Position numbers and translations under genes: made by a program
Assembly (NCBI GenBank): GCA_965222515.1
Contig: CBDCUE010000015.1
Coordinates: 1-64,000 of the forward strand
Direction of reading: 5' to 3'
From: CBDCUE01 sp965222515
Lineage (GTDB): Bacteria; Pseudomonadota; Alphaproteobacteria; Rickettsiales; JABIRX01
DNA length: 64,000 nt
Notes under the pieces: model-generated
Databases searched by the model: none
Told to the model about the DNA's origin: nothing
Seen by the model: the letters and a program-made list of their open reading frames with translations, nothing else
In this document: positions 33,467 to 42,890 of the stretch, piece after piece
Layout of the letters: every line of letters starts with the position of its first letter
How positions within the stretch are numbered: the stretch's first letter is position 1

Positions 33467-35290
33467 TTACTCTACTGTAACTGATTTTGCTAAATTTCTG
33501 GGATGATCTACATCTGTTCCTTTGAAGAGGGCTGTGTGATAAGCTAATAATTGTGCAGGAATTGTGTATAAAACACTCGATGCAAAGCTTCCTATTTCAG
33601 GAATTATAATGGTTTCTTCTGCAATATCTTCTAATTTATTTGCAATTTCTTGATCAGTAATCACAATTATTTTTCCTCCCCTAGCATTTACCTCCTGCAT
33701 ATTTGACAATGTTTTTTTTGCTAAATGATCGTTAGGAATAATTGCTACAATAAATAAATTCTCATCGATCAAAGCAATTGACCCGTGTTTTAATTCCCCT
33801 GATGCAATCGCCTCTGTGTGAATATAAGAAAGCTCTTTTAATTTTAAAGCTCCCTCTTGTGCAACACCATAAGCTCCTCCTCTACCTAAATAAATAATGT
33901 TGCTAATGTTTTTTAACTTGATAGCAATTTTAGCAATTTTTTCTTCTGCTTGAATAACTTGATTAATTAATTTAGGCAATGTTATTAATTCTTGCAAAAA
34001 ATTCTTTTTACCCTGCTCTGTTAATGATTGATTATTTGATGCTATCTCTAAACTTAATAATAATAATATTAAAAGTTGAGCAGTAAAAGCCTTAGTTGAA
34101 GCCACCCCTATTTCTGGTCCTGCTAATAAATTAATTTTATAATCAGCAATTCTAGCCATAGAGCTATATTCTACATTAGTAATTACTAATGTTTTTTTAC
34201 CTGCCTTTTTTACCATTTCTAAAGATCTTAAACTATCAGCTGTTTCTCCAGATTGAGAAATAAATACAAATAAATCACTGTTTTTAGATATAAAATCTCC
34301 ATATAAAAATTCAGATGCAATTTCTACCCTACATTCAACACCTGCCTCCTTTTCAAAAATATTTTTGGCAATTGCTGTTGCATAATAAGAACTGCCACAA
34401 GCTATAAAACTGATGTTTTTAATGTTTTTATAATCTAAATCAGCTAAAGGAAAAACAATTTTATTGTCATTTTTATTAACATAGCTATTAATAATTTTTG
34501 CTATTACCTCTGGTTGTTCGTTAATTTCTTTCTGCATAAAATGTTTATATTGCCCCTTATCTACAATATGGATAAGATTGCTAGAAATTTGAGATTTTCT
34601 TTGGCAAATATCACCTTTTTTGTTAAATATGGTAATTTTATCGCTACTTATTTCTGCTATATCATTATCTTCTAAATAACAAATTTCTTTAGCCAAATCA
34701 GACATAGCATAAGCATCAGATGCTATATAATTAGCTTTATCTGCCTTGCCAATAGCAAGAGGAGAACCTTTTTTTGCCAAAAAAATCTTTTTTTGAGAAA
34801 AATTACTTATTATAGCCAAGGCAAATGTTCCATCTAATTTTGCTAAAGTTTTTTTGATAGATAACAAAATATCTTGCTCTTTTTTATAAAAATATTCTAT
34901 TAAATGAGGAATTACTTCTGTGTCCGTATCACTGACAAAATTCACCCCCTTCTCTTTCAATTCTTTTCTTAATTCCTTAAAATTCTCAATAATACCATTA
35001 TGGACTACTGAGAAATTATTGCTTGAATGAGGGTGAGCATTGTTTTCTACCGCCTTACCATGAGTTGCCCATCTAGTGTGGGATATTGCAACATTGCTTG
35101 ATAGATTCAAATCTTTTATTTTGTTTCTTAAGTTAATAATCTTGCCTGTTGCCTTATGTAAAGATATTTTTTTATTACTAAAAATTCCTATACCAGAAGA
35201 ATCATAACCCCGATATTCTAATTTTTGTAATCCATTAATTAACTGAGATATAACATTCTCTTTACCTACAATAGCAAATATTCCACACAT
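33467..35290 (-). CDS. glmS: Glutamine-fructose-6-phosphate aminotransferase (isomerizing)
   Basis: First committed step toward UDP-GlcNAc, making glucosamine-6-phosphate from fructose-6-phosphate and glutamine for peptidoglycan and lipid A. The 607-residue protein has the N-terminal glutaminase domain (catalytic Cys2 in MCGIFAIVG; RGYDSSG; HTRWATHG) and two SIS domains (SCGSSYY-like SFIACGSSYYA; FISQSGETADSL; GRGGAYGVAQEGALKLKE) ending with DHPRNLAKSVTVE. It is full length. It supplies substrate for the lpx and murein genes found elsewhere here. Confidence 0.97.
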   Translation of the reverse strand: MCGIFAIVGKENVISQLINGLQKLEYRGYDSSGIGIFSNKKISLHKATGKIINLRNKIKDLNLSSNVAISHTRWATHGKAVENNAHPHSSNNFSVVHNGIIENFKELRKELKEKGVNFVSDTDTEVIPHLIEYFYKKEQDILLSIKKTLAKLDGTFALAIISNFSQKKIFLAKKGSPLAIGKADKANYIASDAYAMSDLAKEICYLEDNDIAEISSDKITIFNKKGDICQRKSQISSNLIHIVDKGQYKHFMQKEINEQPEVIAKIINSYVNKNDNKIVFPLADLDYKNIKNISFIACGSSYYATAIAKNIFEKEAGVECRVEIASEFLYGDFISKNSDLFVFISQSGETADSLRSLEMVKKAGKKTLVITNVEYSSMARIADYKINLLAGPEIGVASTKAFTAQLLILLLLSLEIASNNQSLTEQGKKNFLQELITLPKLINQVIQAEEKIAKIAIKLKNISNIIYLGRGGAYGVAQEGALKLKELSYIHTEAIASGELKHGSIALIDENLFIVAIIPNDHLAKKTLSNMQEVNARGGKIIVITDQEIANKLEDIAEETIIIPEIGSFASSVLYTIPAQLLAYHTALFKGTDVDHPRNLAKSVTVE

Positions 35291-35307
35291 AAGAAATTAT
35301 TTTAGAA

Positions 35308-35769
35308 TTAATTGTTGTTTTTTGTTTTTCTAGATTTGTCTTTTATATTATCTGCTATTCCTTCAAATTCAAATTTTTCTAATGTAACATTAAGCACTGC
35401 TCCTTTTTCTATCGATAAATCCTGATATTTTACACTACCATCAATGTTTGCCCCTGCTTTTACCACTATATGTTTAGCAAATAATATCCCCGTAACTTCT
35501 CCTATTATTTCTAAATAATCAGCTTTTATATCACCTTTTATGCTAGCTTCTTTTCTGATTATTACCGCATTACATTTGATATTTCCTGTAACATTTCCTG
35601 CTATCTCTACTATTCCTTCACTTACTAAATCGCCCTCTATATTTAAGTCAGCTACAATTACCGAAGGGATTGAAGGTTTTTTTTTACTAATATCTAATTT
35701 GTTGTGAATAACATTATCTATTACTGATGATGGTGTTATACTTAAAGCATTTTTTTCTTTAGAAAACAT
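35308..35769 (-). CDS. Bactofilin
   Basis: A polymer-forming cytoskeletal protein, 153 residues, with a right-handed beta-helix core (about 40-140). The repeated short strands show as LNIEGDLVSEGIVEIAGNVTG, IKCNAVIIRKEASIKGDI and VTGILFAKHIVVKAGANI. The ends are disordered and basic. The upstream M23 peptidase gene overlaps its start by 11 bases; bactofilin-peptidase pairs are linked to cell shape or stalk morphogenesis in alphaproteobacteria. Confidence 0.93.
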   Translation of the reverse strand: MFSKEKNALSITPSSVIDNVIHNKLDISKKKPSIPSVIVADLNIEGDLVSEGIVEIAGNVTGNIKCNAVIIRKEASIKGDIKADYLEIIGEVTGILFAKHIVVKAGANIDGSVKYQDLSIEKGAVLNVTLEKFEFEGIADNIKDKSRKTKNNN

Positions 35770-36925
35770 ATTTACCTGCTTTTATAAAATCTACTGGATT
35801 AAGAGGTTTGCCATTAAACCTTATTTCGTAATGCAAGTGAGCCCCTGTACTTCTACCTGTGTTACCTTGCTGTGCAATAATTGTTTTTCTAGTAACAATA
35901 TCTCCTTTCTTAATATGCAATCTATCTAAATGACCATATCTTGTTATAACATTATAACCATGATCTATTTCAACAAAATTACCATAATTTCCTTTTTTTC
36001 CTGCAAATATTACTTTTCCTTTAGCCGCACTATAAACATCAGCCTTGTTTCTTCCTACTAAATCTGCTCCAAAATGCCTTGCTCTTCTTTGGGTAACGGG
36101 GTCTGTTCTGTGACCATAATTAGAAGAAATATAATATCTTTTTATAGGTGATGTTAAAGGTAAAGCATTAACAATATTTTCTAAATATAATAATTTATCA
36201 ATATTTTTGGAGAAATGTAAATCTCCCGCTAGATTCTTTATTTTTCCGTATTTTAAACTAGTGATATTTGAAGTGTCAGGTCCACCTTGGTTTTTGAAAG
36301 AATTTATTTTGGTTAAATTAGCTATTTCATTAATATTGTTTTTTGCTTTACCTTTTTTACCTACCGCACCATCATCATCTAGCACAGACAATCCTGTAAT
36401 CGAGATAATTTTTTTGATATTTGCTATTCTTTCCTTAGTGTTACTGTTAATACTGTCTAAAATTTGCTTCTTTTTGTTACTATCTACTCTTTTAGAGTAT
36501 TGCTCTCCAAAAGGATCAGTTATTTTCTGTAAATTCAAAGAAGAAAGCTTTGCTTTATTTAAAAAGTCATTTAATTTGGATGTTTTTTTTCCCCTTCTTT
36601 TTTTTCTGTTATTTTTCTTATTATAATCAAATTCTTTAACGGTGCTGAAATAATTATTTAATCTAACTAAATTCCCCTGTAAATCATCTATTTTTGACTG
36701 CAAATTCAAATTAATGATATTAGTTTTTTGCACCTCTGTTTCTTTATATTTTATTTCATTTTTATAAAACACATATTTGCCACTTAAAAAAGAAACACAA
36801 GAAATTATAGAAGCTATTACAATTATAAAAGAGACCTGTAACATTGTGCTGATTGGATAACTAGTTATCTCTTCATCAGTTATGATTAGAACCCTTCTTT
36901 TACAAAATATCTTTTTTAAAAACAT
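35759..36925 (-). CDS. M23 family metallopeptidase with membrane anchor
   Basis: Envelope peptidoglycan endopeptidase. The 388-residue protein has a short cytoplasmic N-terminus, one membrane helix (about 28-52, MLQVSFIIVIASIISCVSFL), a coiled-coil stalk (about 58-95) and a C-terminal LytM domain. The zinc ligands His and Asp are in RRARHFGADLVG and the HLHYEIR motif is intact, so it should be active rather than an EnvC-like activator. It overlaps the bactofilin gene by 11 bases, consistent with a joint role in localised wall remodelling. Confidence 0.93.
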   Translation of the reverse strand: MFLKKIFCKRRVLIITDEEITSYPISTMLQVSFIIVIASIISCVSFLSGKYVFYKNEIKYKETEVQKTNIINLNLQSKIDDLQGNLVRLNNYFSTVKEFDYNKKNNRKKRRGKKTSKLNDFLNKAKLSSLNLQKITDPFGEQYSKRVDSNKKKQILDSINSNTKERIANIKKIISITGLSVLDDDGAVGKKGKAKNNINEIANLTKINSFKNQGGPDTSNITSLKYGKIKNLAGDLHFSKNIDKLLYLENIVNALPLTSPIKRYYISSNYGHRTDPVTQRRARHFGADLVGRNKADVYSAAKGKVIFAGKKGNYGNFVEIDHGYNVITRYGHLDRLHIKKGDIVTRKTIIAQQGNTGRSTGAHLHYEIRFNGKPLNPVDFIKAGKYVF

Positions 36926-37143
36926 AATTTATTCTTATTTAATATTTTTGAGGCAAAAAACTTTAAAAAAGTAATTTTCAAAGTTAATTTTCTCTTCATA
37001 ACCCATTATAACATATATTTAAGCAAAAAACAAACAAAAAAACAAATAAAATAAGTAAATTATTTTGAGCCTTAGAATTTCTTGTAAAAACAGAAGCTTT
37101 GGTATATATTAAAGTAAAATTATCTTTATTTACAACAAAACTT

Positions 37144-38916
37144 ATGACTTCTTGCAATAAAAACATAATAGGGGCTGATATTTTAATAAAATCCTTGGTT
37201 GCTAACAACATAGATATCATTTTCGGCTATCCAGGAGGGGCTGCATTGCCTATTTATGACGAATTATTCAAACAAACATCACTAAAACATATTTTAGCTA
37301 GGCATGAACAAGCAGCTTCTCATGCAGCAGAGGGATATGCAAGATCAACTGGTAAAATCGGAGCCGTTTTAGTCACCTCAGGACCTGGAGCAACAAATAT
37401 TATAACGGGTTTAATGGATGCGATGATGGATTCCATCCCTTTAATTTGTATTTCTGGACAAGTAATGTCTAGCTTAATTGGAACTGATGCCTTTCAAGAA
37501 GCTGATGTTGTAGGGCTTACTAGATCTTGCACCAAACATAATTATCTAATCAAAGATGTCCAAGATATTCAAAAAACTGTTTTTGAGGCAGTTCATATTG
37601 CCACAACTGGCAGACCTGGCCCTGTTTTAATTGATTTCCCTAAAGACATCGCCAACACTCCTTTTGAATATATTGAAAATTATAAATTAGAAATTAGAAA
37701 ATCTTACAAATATTTTGATAAAAAACCTGATAATCAATCGCTAAAATCTGCCTTAGAGCTAATGTTATCCGCTAAAAAACCTGTATTTTATACAGGAGGG
37801 GGGGTAATTAACTCTGGAACAGAGGCCTGTTTTTTACTTGCTGAATTAGTAAAAGAAACTGGATTTCCCATAACCTCTACCTTAATGGGATTGGGTGCAT
37901 ATCCTAGTTCTAAAAAAGAATTTTTAGGAATGCTTGGAATGCACGGCACCTATGAGGCAAATATGGCAATGGCAAATTGCGATGTAATGATTAATGTTGG
38001 AGCTAGATTTGATGATCGAATAACTGGTAAATTAGATAAATTCTCTGTTTTGTCTAAAAAGATTCATATTGATATTGATGCTTCTTCAATCAACAAAAAT
38101 GTCAAAATAGATGTGCCAGTTTTGGGTGATGCAGCAACAGTTTTAAGAGAATTATTGAATTTATGGAAGAAAAAAGCAAACAAAAAACAACTGGGTAAAA
38201 ATATCAAAAATTGGTGGTTAGAAATCAAAGAATGGCAAGAAAAAGACTCACTTTCTTTTACTAACTCTGAAAAAGAAATAAAGCCTCAATTTGCTTTACA
38301 AGAAATCCACAAACTGACTAAAAAATCAGAACCTATTGTTTCAACCGATGTTGGTCAACATCAAATGTGGGCAGCACAACATATTGGCTTTGAAAAACCA
38401 AACCATTTTCTTACTAGTGGAGGATTGGGAACTATGGGTTATGGAATGCCTGCTGCTATTGGAGCTCAAATTGCTCACCCTAAAAAACTTGTATATTGCA
38501 TCACAGGAGATGCCAGTATTATGATGAATATTCAAGAATTAGCTACTATCAAACAATATAAATTGCCAGTTAAAATATTCATTCTAAATAATGGTTATAT
38601 GGGGATGGTAAGACAGTGGCAAGAATTATTTCATGGGGATAGGCAATCAGAAACTTATGCCGAGGCTCTGCCTGATTTTGTTAAATTAGCAGAAAGCTAT
38701 GGCCTAAAAGGTATGAGATGTTCGGATCCTAAAAAATTATCAGACTCTATAAAAGAAGCTATAAATTATGATGGTGCTGTATTGTTTGATTGCATTGTTT
38801 CACAAAAAGAAAATGTTTATCCTATGATCGCAGCAGGAGCAGCTCATTATGAGATGAAGTTTGCAAACGGTATCGAAAAAGATAAAAAACAAGTAATTAA
38901 TAAAAATATAATATAA
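37144..38916 (+). CDS. ilvB: Acetolactate synthase large subunit
   Basis: Catalyses the first common step of valine, leucine and isoleucine synthesis, a ThDP- and FAD-dependent condensation of two pyruvates or pyruvate with 2-oxobutyrate. The catalytic Glu is in ARHEQAASHAAEGYAR and the ThDP motif spans GDASIMMNIQELATI through ILNNGYMGMVRQWQE. I chose the ATG at 37144 (MTSCNKN), giving 590 residues; an upstream ATG at 37099 would add 15 atypical residues. ilvN follows six bases later. Confidence 0.95.
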   Translation: MTSCNKNIIGADILIKSLVANNIDIIFGYPGGAALPIYDELFKQTSLKHILARHEQAASHAAEGYARSTGKIGAVLVTSGPGATNIITGLMDAMMDSIPLICISGQVMSSLIGTDAFQEADVVGLTRSCTKHNYLIKDVQDIQKTVFEAVHIATTGRPGPVLIDFPKDIANTPFEYIENYKLEIRKSYKYFDKKPDNQSLKSALELMLSAKKPVFYTGGGVINSGTEACFLLAELVKETGFPITSTLMGLGAYPSSKKEFLGMLGMHGTYEANMAMANCDVMINVGARFDDRITGKLDKFSVLSKKIHIDIDASSINKNVKIDVPVLGDAATVLRELLNLWKKKANKKQLGKNIKNWWLEIKEWQEKDSLSFTNSEKEIKPQFALQEIHKLTKKSEPIVSTDVGQHQMWAAQHIGFEKPNHFLTSGGLGTMGYGMPAAIGAQIAHPKKLVYCITGDASIMMNIQELATIKQYKLPVKIFILNNGYMGMVRQWQELFHGDRQSETYAEALPDFVKLAESYGLKGMRCSDPKKLSDSIKEAINYDGAVLFDCIVSQKENVYPMIAAGAAHYEMKFANGIEKDKKQVINKNII

Positions 38917-38922
38917 AAAATT

Positions 38923-39432
38923 ATGAGTGAGTTAAAAATTGAAGACAAACATATAATTTCCATTATTGTTGATAATGAATTTGGATCATTAGCAAGAATT
39001 GTAAATTTATTTTCAGCAAGAGGCTACAATATTGAAACATTATCTGTTGCTGTTATTGACAAAAAAAATAATCTATCTGGAGTAACCGTTACTACCTATG
39101 GAAATCAAGACACAATTGATTTAATTATCAAATTATTAGAGAGATTAGTTCCTGTTCATAAGGCAATAGATTTATCATCAGATGCACCTCATAAAGAAAG
39201 AGGTTTAGCTTTAATAAAAGTAACTATTACTGATAAAACCAGAGATGAAATTGTTAGATTAGGAAATATTTATGAAGCAAAATTAGTTGATAAAGAAAAA
39301 GATTATTTTCTTCTGCAAGTAACTGGAGATTTCAAAACCATTGACAAATTCATAAAAACTATGGAACCATTTGGAGTAACAGCCATCTCCAGAACAGGAT
39401 CAGCTGCGGTGACTTTGGGTAAGTTATACTAA
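38923..39432 (+). CDS. ilvN: Acetolactate synthase small regulatory subunit
   Basis: Regulatory ACT-domain subunit of acetolactate synthase, which gives valine feedback inhibition. The 169-residue protein has an N-terminal ACT fold (HIISIIVDNEFGSLARIVNLFSARGYNIETLSV) and a C-terminal ALS_ss_C domain. Length is typical of bacterial IlvN/IlvH. The stop codon lies inside a palindrome that could terminate the operon. Confidence 0.95.
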   Translation: MSELKIEDKHIISIIVDNEFGSLARIVNLFSARGYNIETLSVAVIDKKNNLSGVTVTTYGNQDTIDLIIKLLERLVPVHKAIDLSSDAPHKERGLALIKVTITDKTRDEIVRLGNIYEAKLVDKEKDYFLLQVTGDFKTIDKFIKTMEPFGVTAISRTGSAAVTLGKLY

Positions 39433-39457
39433 AATAAATCAATTTTGTTTTAGTATA
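39425..39457 (+). terminator. Hairpin overlapping the ilvN stop
   Basis: TATACTAAAA at 39425-39434 pairs perfectly with TTTTAGTATA at 39448-39457 around a 13-base loop. The stem includes the ilvN TAA stop. A similar sequence (ATTTTGTTTTAGTATA) appears alone at 28648 and in related form at 58526-58536, so it may also be a small repeat. Confidence 0.45.
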
Positions 39458-39489
39458 CAACAAATTTATATATATATCAAATTAAAATT

Positions 39490-40503
39490 ATGTTTAAAAA
39501 TATAAAAATAAAAAACTTCAAAGCTATAAAAGAATTAGAAATAGCTAAATTTAATAAAATTAATATTTTTGCTGGCGGGAATGCCAGCGGAAAAACTACT
39601 ATTTTAGAAGCGATTTTTTTGCTTTCTGCTTTTTGTAACACAGAAAAAGCAATAGTTCATTTTCCTATCAGCAGAAATATGTTTCTTAGCCACAAAGAAG
39701 ATTTAGAATTATTGTTTCATAAATTAATATATGAAAATGCAATTACTATTTCAGGAAAATATAATGCTAATGAAATTTTTACATCATATAGTTCTTTATA
39801 TAATGGAGAAGGAGCAATAACAGGTTTAACAAATAATTATAAATTTAACAAAACGAAAGGAACAGAAGAAGTTAATTATAGTGCTAAAATTGCAGAAAAC
39901 AATTCCTTTCATATCACAAAATCTGGTAATATAGACGACAAAAAGCATTTAATTAAGTCACAATTCTGTTCAATTACCACAAATAATGCATATAGTGTAA
40001 AACATATTACAGAGTTGACAAGTTTAGGAATGAGAGAGCAATTTATAAATTCATTAAACACTATATTTAATATCAACATAACTGAAACATATGTAGATCA
40101 AGGTATGATAAAAGTTAGAATTCCTAATGAATTTAGAAAAGGGGTAGATATACCAATTTTAGGAGATGGATTAAATCAGGCAATAAAATTATTAGCCAAT
40201 TTATATTCCGAGCAAAAAATTTTATTAATAGATGAGATTGAAAATGGTCTACATCACTCTATTGCAAAAGAATTATTAAATGCTGTATTTAAAATTTCTA
40301 TAAAAAACAATTGTCAGTTATTTATCACTACTCATAATGAAGAAACCTTACAGATTATTGCTGATTTGATGCAAACAGATGAAGAATTATTTAAAAACAT
40401 AACTCATCACAGAGTTAAAAAAAAAGATGACGATGTTAAGGTTTTTTCTTATTCTGAGAATATGTTGTTTAATGCTTTAGATTTAGGTTCAAATGTTAGA
40501 TGA
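39490..40503 (+). CDS. AAA ATPase of OLD/AAA15 type, partner of a TOPRIM protein
   Basis: A 337-residue ABC/SMC-like ATPase. The N-terminal FKNIKIKNFKAIKELEIAKF strand pair and Walker A GGNASGKTT (29-37), signature-like GDGLNQ near 226, Walker B LLIDEIENGLHH (246-256) and switch His282 in ITTHNEE are all present. The gene overlaps the next by 11 bases, encoding a TOPRIM-like protein. Such pairs occur in anti-phage systems (OLD-family split and PARIS-type AriA/AriB). It lies in an otherwise metabolic region, between ilvN and ubiH. Confidence 0.82.
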   Translation: MFKNIKIKNFKAIKELEIAKFNKINIFAGGNASGKTTILEAIFLLSAFCNTEKAIVHFPISRNMFLSHKEDLELLFHKLIYENAITISGKYNANEIFTSYSSLYNGEGAITGLTNNYKFNKTKGTEEVNYSAKIAENNSFHITKSGNIDDKKHLIKSQFCSITTNNAYSVKHITELTSLGMREQFINSLNTIFNINITETYVDQGMIKVRIPNEFRKGVDIPILGDGLNQAIKLLANLYSEQKILLIDEIENGLHHSIAKELLNAVFKISIKNNCQLFITTHNEETLQIIADLMQTDEELFKNITHHRVKKKDDDVKVFSYSENMLFNALDLGSNVR

Positions 40504-41110
40504 AATAAATATTTATGTAGAAGGCAAAACTGATCAATATTTTCTTTTCTATATATTAAAGCTACTATCATCAGAATTAATTTGTGTTTCTAAAAAGAAA
40601 GATATTTTTTTAGAATCTAATAAACAAATCATAAGACTCATTGATGTTACTGGGGTATCGAAAATTATACAAAAAAAAACTGTTCTTATAAAGAACACAG
40701 AAATTGATGATATAGTAAATTTCATTATGTTTGATGCTGATATAAAAAATGATAAAACTACTACAAAAGCATCATATTTAGCTGAATTCACAAATTGGAA
40801 AATGCAAAATATTATTCAAGATTATTTTTTTATCGAAAATAATCTTGAAAATTTTTTATTAAAATTTTGCCTTAATGATGAGTATAAAGAATGTTTTACA
40901 AAATATGAAGAATGTTTAAAAGAGCAAGGCAGAAAGAATAAATTATTTGACAAAAGTCGTTTTTATGCATATTTAGATTCTTCTATGGATATTTCTGCTA
41001 AAAACAAGCATAATATAAAAATAGATTTAAAGTTTGATTGGAGTAATTATTTTGATATAGAAAAAATAAAAAACACAGATTTTTATAGTTTTTTAACAAA
41101 AATAATATGA
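40493..41110 (+). CDS. TOPRIM-like (DUF3226/DUF4435-type) nuclease candidate
   Basis: A 205-residue protein with a probable TOPRIM fold: glutamate Glu10 in NIYVEGKTDQYF and the DxD pair Asp81/Asp83 in FIMFDADIKND. The spacing matches DUF3226/DUF4435-type TOPRIM domains partnered with AAA ATPases, such as AriB or OLD C-terminal domains. The remaining helical C-terminus is not recognised. It overlaps the ATPase by 11 bases and the ubiH ATG by four (ATGA), so all three genes may be translated together. Function as an antiviral nuclease is inference. Confidence 0.65.
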   Translation: MLDEINIYVEGKTDQYFLFYILKLLSSELICVSKKKDIFLESNKQIIRLIDVTGVSKIIQKKTVLIKNTEIDDIVNFIMFDADIKNDKTTTKASYLAEFTNWKMQNIIQDYFFIENNLENFLLKFCLNDEYKECFTKYEECLKEQGRKNKLFDKSRFYAYLDSSMDISAKNKHNIKIDLKFDWSNYFDIEKIKNTDFYSFLTKII

Positions 41111-42294
41111 AAACACAAAAATATGACATAATTATTATTGGTGCAGGGGCTATTGGCTTTGCTTTTGCATTATCTATTAAAAATTATGTTAATAAAATTC
41201 TAATTATTGATAAAGTTAAGGAAAAAACACTAAAAAATCCTGATTATGATGGCAGAGAAACTGCTATTACTCATAATTCCTCTCAAATTCTCAAGAATCT
41301 TAATATTTGGCAGAAATTCAAAAAAGATGAAATATCTCTTATCAAAAATGCAAAAGTTTTAAATGGTCTTTCTGATTATTCATTAAATTTCTCTAACGAT
41401 ATTACCGATAAAGAAAATTTAGGCTTTTTATTATCAAATCATTTAATTAAAAAATATTCTTTTTTGGAAATAAAAAATAATTTTGAGAAAATTGAATTAA
41501 GAACTGATATTTCTGTTTTAAATATTGATAATAATAATGATTTAGCTGAAATAACTTTATCAGATGGTAGTGTTCTTGAAACAGAATTGCTTATTGCAGC
41601 AGATGGTAGATTTTCCTATGTTAGAAAAAAAGTTGCCATAGCAACTGATATGAAAGATTTTGGCAAAACTATGATTACCTGCAAAATAAAGCATAAAAAA
41701 GATAATGAGGCAATTGCTTTAGAATGTTTTGATTATGATAGAGGGTTGGCAATTTTACCTTTATCTAAAAATATATCTTCTTTAGTAATGACAATCTCAA
41801 GCAATCTTGTTGATAAATTTATCAATATGAGTGATCAAGAATTTAATAAAAATATTTCAGAAAGATTTTTCTTAGCTTTAGGAAATATAGAAATAATCAG
41901 CAAAAAATATGTTTATCCTTTAATATCAACTTATGCTCAAAAATTTATTGCAAAAAATGTTGTTTTGCTGGGAGATGCGGCAATTGGTATGCATCCAGTA
42001 ACTGCTCACGGTTTTAATTTAGGTTTAAAAGGGCAGGATATTTTAACTAAGGAAATAAAATTGGCCATCAGTAAAAATCAATCATTTGCAGATCAAAAAG
42101 TTTTAGAAAAATATAATAGCAAATATCAAAAAGAGGCACAACTTCTTTATTATGGTACAAATGCCATAGTGAGTTTATTTACTAATGATAATTTTCATAG
42201 TAAGATTTTAAGAAACCTATCCTTAAAAATTGCAAATAATCCTTTTATTCCATTCAAAACTATTGTAACAAAGAAATTAACCAAGATATGCTAA
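41107..42294 (+). CDS. UbiH/UbiF-family FAD-dependent ubiquinone hydroxylase
   Basis: Flavoprotein monooxygenase of ubiquinone synthesis. The 395-residue protein has the FAD ADP-binding IIIGAGAIGFAFALS at the N-terminus, the DGRETAIT segment typical of UbiH-type enzymes, the LIAADGRFSYVRKK (DG) motif and the second FAD motif VVLLGDAAIGMHPVTAHGFNLGLKG. Which ring position it hydroxylates cannot be told. Its start overlaps the TOPRIM gene by four bases. Confidence 0.9.
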   Translation: MKTQKYDIIIIGAGAIGFAFALSIKNYVNKILIIDKVKEKTLKNPDYDGRETAITHNSSQILKNLNIWQKFKKDEISLIKNAKVLNGLSDYSLNFSNDITDKENLGFLLSNHLIKKYSFLEIKNNFEKIELRTDISVLNIDNNNDLAEITLSDGSVLETELLIAADGRFSYVRKKVAIATDMKDFGKTMITCKIKHKKDNEAIALECFDYDRGLAILPLSKNISSLVMTISSNLVDKFINMSDQEFNKNISERFFLALGNIEIISKKYVYPLISTYAQKFIAKNVVLLGDAAIGMHPVTAHGFNLGLKGQDILTKEIKLAISKNQSFADQKVLEKYNSKYQKEAQLLYYGTNAIVSLFTNDNFHSKILRNLSLKIANNPFIPFKTIVTKKLTKIC

Positions 42295-42374
42295 ATTTTC
42301 TTTTCGCCCGACTTTGTTATTTTTAAAAAGAATTTTTTATAAAAATATTGCTCTTTGTTATTTTCTATTTTATT

Positions 42375-42404
42375 AAATCAACATCCTGAAATCAGATTAG
42401 TATA
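42375..42404 (+). repeat. Family C repeat, right-half remnant
   Basis: AAATCAACATCCTGAAATCA continuing GATTAGTATA matches the right arm of the family C element at 25681-25710. The left half is absent. Confidence 0.5.
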
Positions 42405-42460
42405 GGATCTAAACTAGGTTGAACTATTTTTTTGAAGAAAAAAATGACCAGCCAAACAAA

Positions 42461-42890
42461 GCCAAATAAAGCGAAAAATTCTAGCTAGTGCTTTAGATTT
42501 TGTCATTTTGGAAATAAACATACTTTAAGTATGTGTTTTTCCAAAATGACAAACAAATAACAAAGCCAAATAAAGCGAAAAATTCTAGCTAGTGCTTTAG
42601 ATTTTGTCATTTTGGAAATAAACATACTTTAAGTATGTGTTTTTTAAAATGGCAAACAAATAACAAAGCCAAATAAAGCGAAAAATTCTAGCTAGTGCTT
42701 TAGATTTTGTCATTTTGGAAATAAACATACTTTAAGTATGTGTTTTTCCAAAATGACAAACAAATAACAAAGCCAAATAAAGCGAAAAATTCTAGCTAGT
42801 GCTTTAGATTTTGTCATTTTGGAAATAAACATACTTTAAGTATGTGTTTTTCAAAATGGCAAAATATGAAGTGCTAGATAGAATTTTTTT
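42461..42890. repeat. Tandem array of 4 hairpin-forming ~104-bp units, ending as a bidirectional terminator
   Basis: Four units start at 42461, 42565, 42668 and 42772. Each has GCCAAATAAAGCG, ATTCTAGCTAGTGCTTTAG and an inverted pair, CATTTTGGAAATAAACATACTT against AAGTATGTGTTTTT..AAAATG. The last unit extends at 42850-42890 into an outer arm (GTGCTAGATAGAATTTTTTT) that pairs with AAAAATTCTAGCTAGTGC at 42785. This gives a hairpin of about 106 bases with T tracts on both strands, between convergent ubiH and rpmH. Copies 1 and 3 share one variant, copies 2 and 4 another. Confidence 0.85.

Noticed and set aside
36207..36626. Plus-strand hydrophobic frame of 139 codons within the M23 peptidase gene
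   Set aside because: It is the complement of the Lys/Asn-rich stalk, which yields Phe/Leu-rich text; the M23 domain on the other strand is certain.
37099..37143. Upstream ATG as the ilvB start
   Set aside because: It adds 15 residues unlike IlvB; the ATG at 37144 fits the family start.
36996..37220. Minus-strand frame overlapping the ilvB start
   Set aside because: Overlaps conserved IlvB N-terminal sequence antisense; no family features.
42461..42890. Tandem array as a possible CRISPR
   Set aside because: The units are almost identical throughout with no variable spacers and no cas genes nearby.
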